From assembly GCF_028640845.1 (NCBI RefSeq), contig NC_080541.1:31759435-31823434 (forward strand): DNA of 64,000 nt, in the 5' to 3' direction. The stretch comes from Ahaetulla prasina. Taxonomy: Eukaryota; Chordata; Lepidosauria; Squamata; Colubridae. A model generated the notes under the pieces. It was given only the letters and a program-made list of their open reading frames with translations, did not search any database and was not told the DNA's origin. The translations under genes and the position numbers were made by a program. Below are positions 37,501 to 64,000 of this stretch, one piece after another (within the stretch, counting starts at the first letter, position 1; the number at the start of each line of letters is the position of its first letter).

Positions 37501-38029
37501 CAAGCACAAGAATATTTTATCTAGCCTCTACACTACATATAGTTCCAGCTTTCCCCCTATCATGGAATAAAGTAGTTAGGGTTTAATATCGGACTTAAGC
37601 ATGGGATTGTAGAAACATTTTTGTAAAGAGAATAAACAAAGCTATGTTTGCTTACTTTAGTTGCTTATTTTATTGTGCTTATAAGCCATTCCAATCATAA
37701 ACAATTCTGTGCTAGATATAGGGATCCAAGCAAATGTTATCCATTTGCTGTTGCTGCTAAGAATAAAGATGCCTATCTCCTTGACATGTGAAAATCTGAT
37801 GAAAATTGATCATTCTGCCCCTGCCCCTCCCGCCCCCCCCCACACACATACACATACAGATTTATGAAAGTGCTTGATTTCATGACAGGACAAAAATGGC
37901 TGGGAATCTGCTACAAGGTGTCTGAATGAAAAAGCAGATGACTTTGCATTCTGCGTTACAGAAGCGACACCTCAGGGACAGGTTGACTGGGAGCACTTTG
38001 GCCAAGGCTCCATTCCCAAGCCGCTTAAG

Positions 38030-38300
38030 GCAAAATCACAAAATGTTGCCATACTTATTTCAAGCCTTGTCAGGCATGCTCAAACTCACTAAAAAGGCTG
38101 TTATGCTCTGAATGGCTGGCGGTAAAGGAAATGAGGCTGCCAAAAAACCTCGTGGCTGGATACCATTTGAAGCCGACACTAGCCAGAGCATAAGTAACTG
38201 AAAAAAGCCATACAAGATCAAACAATGTGGAGAGATTTTAATGTTAGAAAGGGTTGTGCACATGTTAAGAAACTCAGCAGCAGTCAAGGTCAAAATCTAG
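38030..38300 (+). mobile_element. Second copy of the unclassified LINE-like remnant
   Basis: Paralogous to 37065-37450 (see that entry). The copy is decayed, with several stops. Confidence 0.35.
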
Positions 38301-38599
38301 GACAAAGACATTGATGTGTCCGTAGGGATTACCAAACAACCCTAGTCTTTCAACACGTGGAAAGCCAGGCCAGACATGCTTCGCCACATTATCAAACTAC
38401 ACCAATGCAACAGGAAGGCTTTAGTTGTACATGTCATGGGTAAGAATATTAGTGGAAGGCAGAATGCTTCTCCATAGCATATTGGAAAGTTCTTTATGTA
38501 TCCACCACAATCTATTTAGATGTTCCCCATTTTTCTTCATAGTGGGACTTGTTTGTATTTGCCCCTCTCATTTCATAGGGTTTCCCATCTCTTCCAGAC

Positions 38600-38694
38600 C
38601 AGAGGTCTCCAACCTTGGTGACTGTAAAGCTGCCTGGGGAATTCTGGGACTTGAAGTCTGCCAGGCTTAAAGTTGCCAAAGTTGGAGACCCCTG
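38600..38694. mobile_element. hAT-like MITE, internally deleted
   Basis: The ends are CAGAGGTCTCCAACC and GTTGGAGACCCCTG, with shortened arms. Flanking octamers TTCCAGAC and TTTTAGAC agree at six of eight bases. Confidence 0.75.
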
Positions 38695-38702
38695 TTTTAG
38701 AC

Positions 38703-39640
38703 ACACTTTTCCTTCAGGATTTCAAACCTGACTGTTCTCCATTTTTCCTTACTTTGACATGATGAATTCAAGGATAACATGGACACTTTTTCTGAAGATT
38801 CCATTTACCCTTATTCAGTCAATTTCTTCTTGTTGTAAGAAGTGGCCGTAAGACTACAGATCCCACGGTTCCTTCTTCCACCTTCTCTGAAATCAAATCA
38901 GCGAGGAGAACATTAGATCTCCAACTCTTTGCCGAATTAGATTTGCAACATATGTCAAGGCAGTTAATTATTCCATTCTTAGGAAACTTCCATGTTGCTC
39001 AATTATTCTGATTGATGCAAGTGAAGAATTTTGATAATTCTAATTAGAATAGAATGTGCCATTTGGCAGATTAAATAAGAGTAATACATTTCTGTGTCAT
39101 CAGCTGCTTTTAAAGGGAAATATCTGCACACTCAAAACACTGGATGGCCTATAGTTTTGTTCTGTGGCCTTCTTAAGAATGTCCAGAGATTGTGCACAAT
39201 CCTACTAACTTATATGTTTAATACTTGTTGCTGTAAGAACTGTCCTTTGCAGTTCCTTTCTACCATTGAACGCTCCAGATTGCTTGTTATAGTACCTGCA
39301 AACAGTCTGAAAACATTTACTTGCACATACAGGAAATTCTTCCTTTTGGAAGAGTAAATATTTTGTTGCTGTCTATACAAATTTCAGGGAGAGCGAGTGA
39401 GAATGAGAAGAGAGAAATATGGGATAAAACAGGGGTAAGGTGTGTGTGGGAGAAACAATGTCTCCGAAACTAAGAAATAGATGAAAAGATTAGCTCTGCG
39501 GTTTTTGCTTAAAAGTTGCAAATCTGCAAGGATCATGAAAAGATTATATTGTTGAAACATATTGTACATCAAGGTTTTCTTCAATACACAGGATCAAATC
39601 AAAAGGACTTGTGATTATGACATTGGTTTTGAATAACACT
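38703..39640. other. Intergenic sequence
   Basis: AT-rich unique-looking DNA. Nothing was recognised. Confidence 0.4.
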
Positions 39641-39646
39641 CTAGGG

Positions 39647-39742
39647 CAGTGTTTTTTTCAACCGTGGCAACTTTAAGCTGGCTGTGAAATTCTGGGAGTT
39701 GAAATCTACACGTATTAAATTTGCCAAGGTTGAGAAGCATAG
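39647..39742. mobile_element. MITE (CAGTGTTTTTCAACC family)
   Basis: Starts CAGTGTTTTTTTCAACC and ends near GGTTGAGAAGCATAG, with the arm CTGGGAGTTGAAATCTACAC. No target duplication is visible. Confidence 0.6.
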
Positions 39743-39954
39743 ACCGATGTTAAAATGCGGTTGGCTATTTTGAGTTCAGGAGGTGAATGAATCTAGATAT
39801 CCGGATGAATTCAAGGAAGCATGGTTCAGTAAACCAAGGGTTACTGTGTTGTGCAAACACGCCACTTACTCAGAAGTAATAATTACTACGCTGCAAAGGA
39901 GTCAATTGCTCATAACGATAACTAAACGCCCTAAGCCTGCGCAGAGTAATAAAA

Positions 39955-39974
39955 ACTACACCACCCAAGATGCA
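39955..39974 (+). promoter_or_regulatory. ZNF143/THAP11-type site
   Basis: ACTACA followed by CCACCCAAGATGCA matches the pattern ACTACANNTCCCAGNATGC with two or three differences. Its position at the edge of the CpG island is typical for this factor. Confidence 0.55.
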
Positions 39975-40054
39975 TCCTTCTGCAAAAGCCACTCATTGGC
40001 GCGGCGCATGATGGGGCAAAGAAGACCGCGTTCTCCTTCGCGTTCCCCTGCCCG

Positions 40055-40062
40055 TGACGTCA
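40055..40062. promoter_or_regulatory. Perfect CRE (TGACGTCA)
   Basis: An exact palindromic cAMP-response element inside the STK3 CpG island. Confidence 0.6.
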
Positions 40063-40486
40063 CACCAGCTCCCTTGCCGGCCGCTATAGCTTTGCACCAA
40101 CGCAGTTTCGCTCGGCCCGAAGCAACTTTCTTTTCCGTCTTCTCCGGAGTTCTGGCTGGCACTTGGAAAGACCAATGCGCGTTTTGGATCCGCGCGTTTT
40201 CCGCCAATTGGAAGGCCGGGGGGGCGGTATTTCTGGAGTAGCCCACCGAGCGCTCAGCTGAGTATTGGAGTCCGGCAACGGCCCTCTGGGAGAGGAGGCG
40301 TGCTTGGTTTTTTTTTTTTTTTTAAAGGGCCAGTAGCGGAAGAAAGTTGCGGGCAGAGTTTCCTGAGGAGGGGGGGGGTGCTTCTTCGGGCTCCCTGATT
40401 GGTCCTTGTCCGGCCCCTTCAGGGTTGGCAAGCAGAGCACCGCGCCTTGGTTGGGGCCGACCGTCTGGGGAGCCTCTGGCCGCAGA

Positions 40487-64000
<23,514 letters not shown>

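Larger units (their letters stand above)
39955..40486 (+). promoter_or_regulatory. STK3: STK3 CpG-island promoter and 5' UTR
   Basis: GC content and CpG density rise sharply at about 39.95 kb and stay high through exon 1 into intron 1. No TATA box is visible, which fits a housekeeping-type promoter. It contains a ZNF143-type site (39955), a perfect CRE (40055) and CCAAT motifs near 40170 and 40204. The transcription start is not defined. Confidence 0.7.

Overview
The window is nuclear DNA from a squamate reptile, most likely a snake. Evidence: split vertebrate genes with GT-AG introns, a Sauria-type SINE, a Penelope-like element, CR1, L2 and RTE LINE remnants, (ATTCT)-type tails on LINE 3' ends, and many short hAT-like palindromic elements. 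There is no bacterial, phage, plasmid or CRISPR feature.

Two conserved protein genes anchor it. OSR2 (odd-skipped related zinc-finger transcription factor) lies on the minus strand. Its coding exons are 11457-10739, 9451-9352 and 7815-7633, giving 333 aa with five C2H2 fingers. A GC-rich block at 17.5-18.5 kb probably holds the non-coding exon 1 and promoter. STK3 (MST2, Hippo-pathway kinase) lies on the plus strand. Exons 1-6 are present (start codon 40487, last exon ending 62958), covering residues 1-227. The rest of the kinase domain and the SARAH tail lie beyond the right edge. The genes are head to head, about 22 kb apart, which matches the human STK3/OSR2 arrangement. In human, VPS13B lies beyond OSR2; a CpG-rich block at 5.3-6.06 kb may be its promoter, but no VPS13B coding exon is visible.

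Layout: 1-3.4 kb, Penelope-like element in two opposed copies, a microsatellite and a SINE; 3.4-7.2 kb, intergenic with the CpG block; 7.2-18.5 kb, OSR2; 18.5-39.95 kb, divergent intergenic region with short MITEs and LINE tails; 39.95-40.49 kb, STK3 promoter; 40.49-64 kb, STK3 exons in AT-rich introns that carry LINEs, a solo LTR, SINEs and MITEs.

I found no new multi-gene system. The points most worth checking are: the OSR2 last exon coding in two overlapping frames through alternative acceptors; alanine and glycine tracts in OSR2; an eight-copy 52-bp minisatellite in STK3 intron 1, seven copies of which keep a ZNF143-type motif; a perfect 66-bp-arm palindromic hAT-like insertion with an exact 8-bp target duplication; the opposed Penelope copies; and a solo LTR with an exact 5-bp target duplication.
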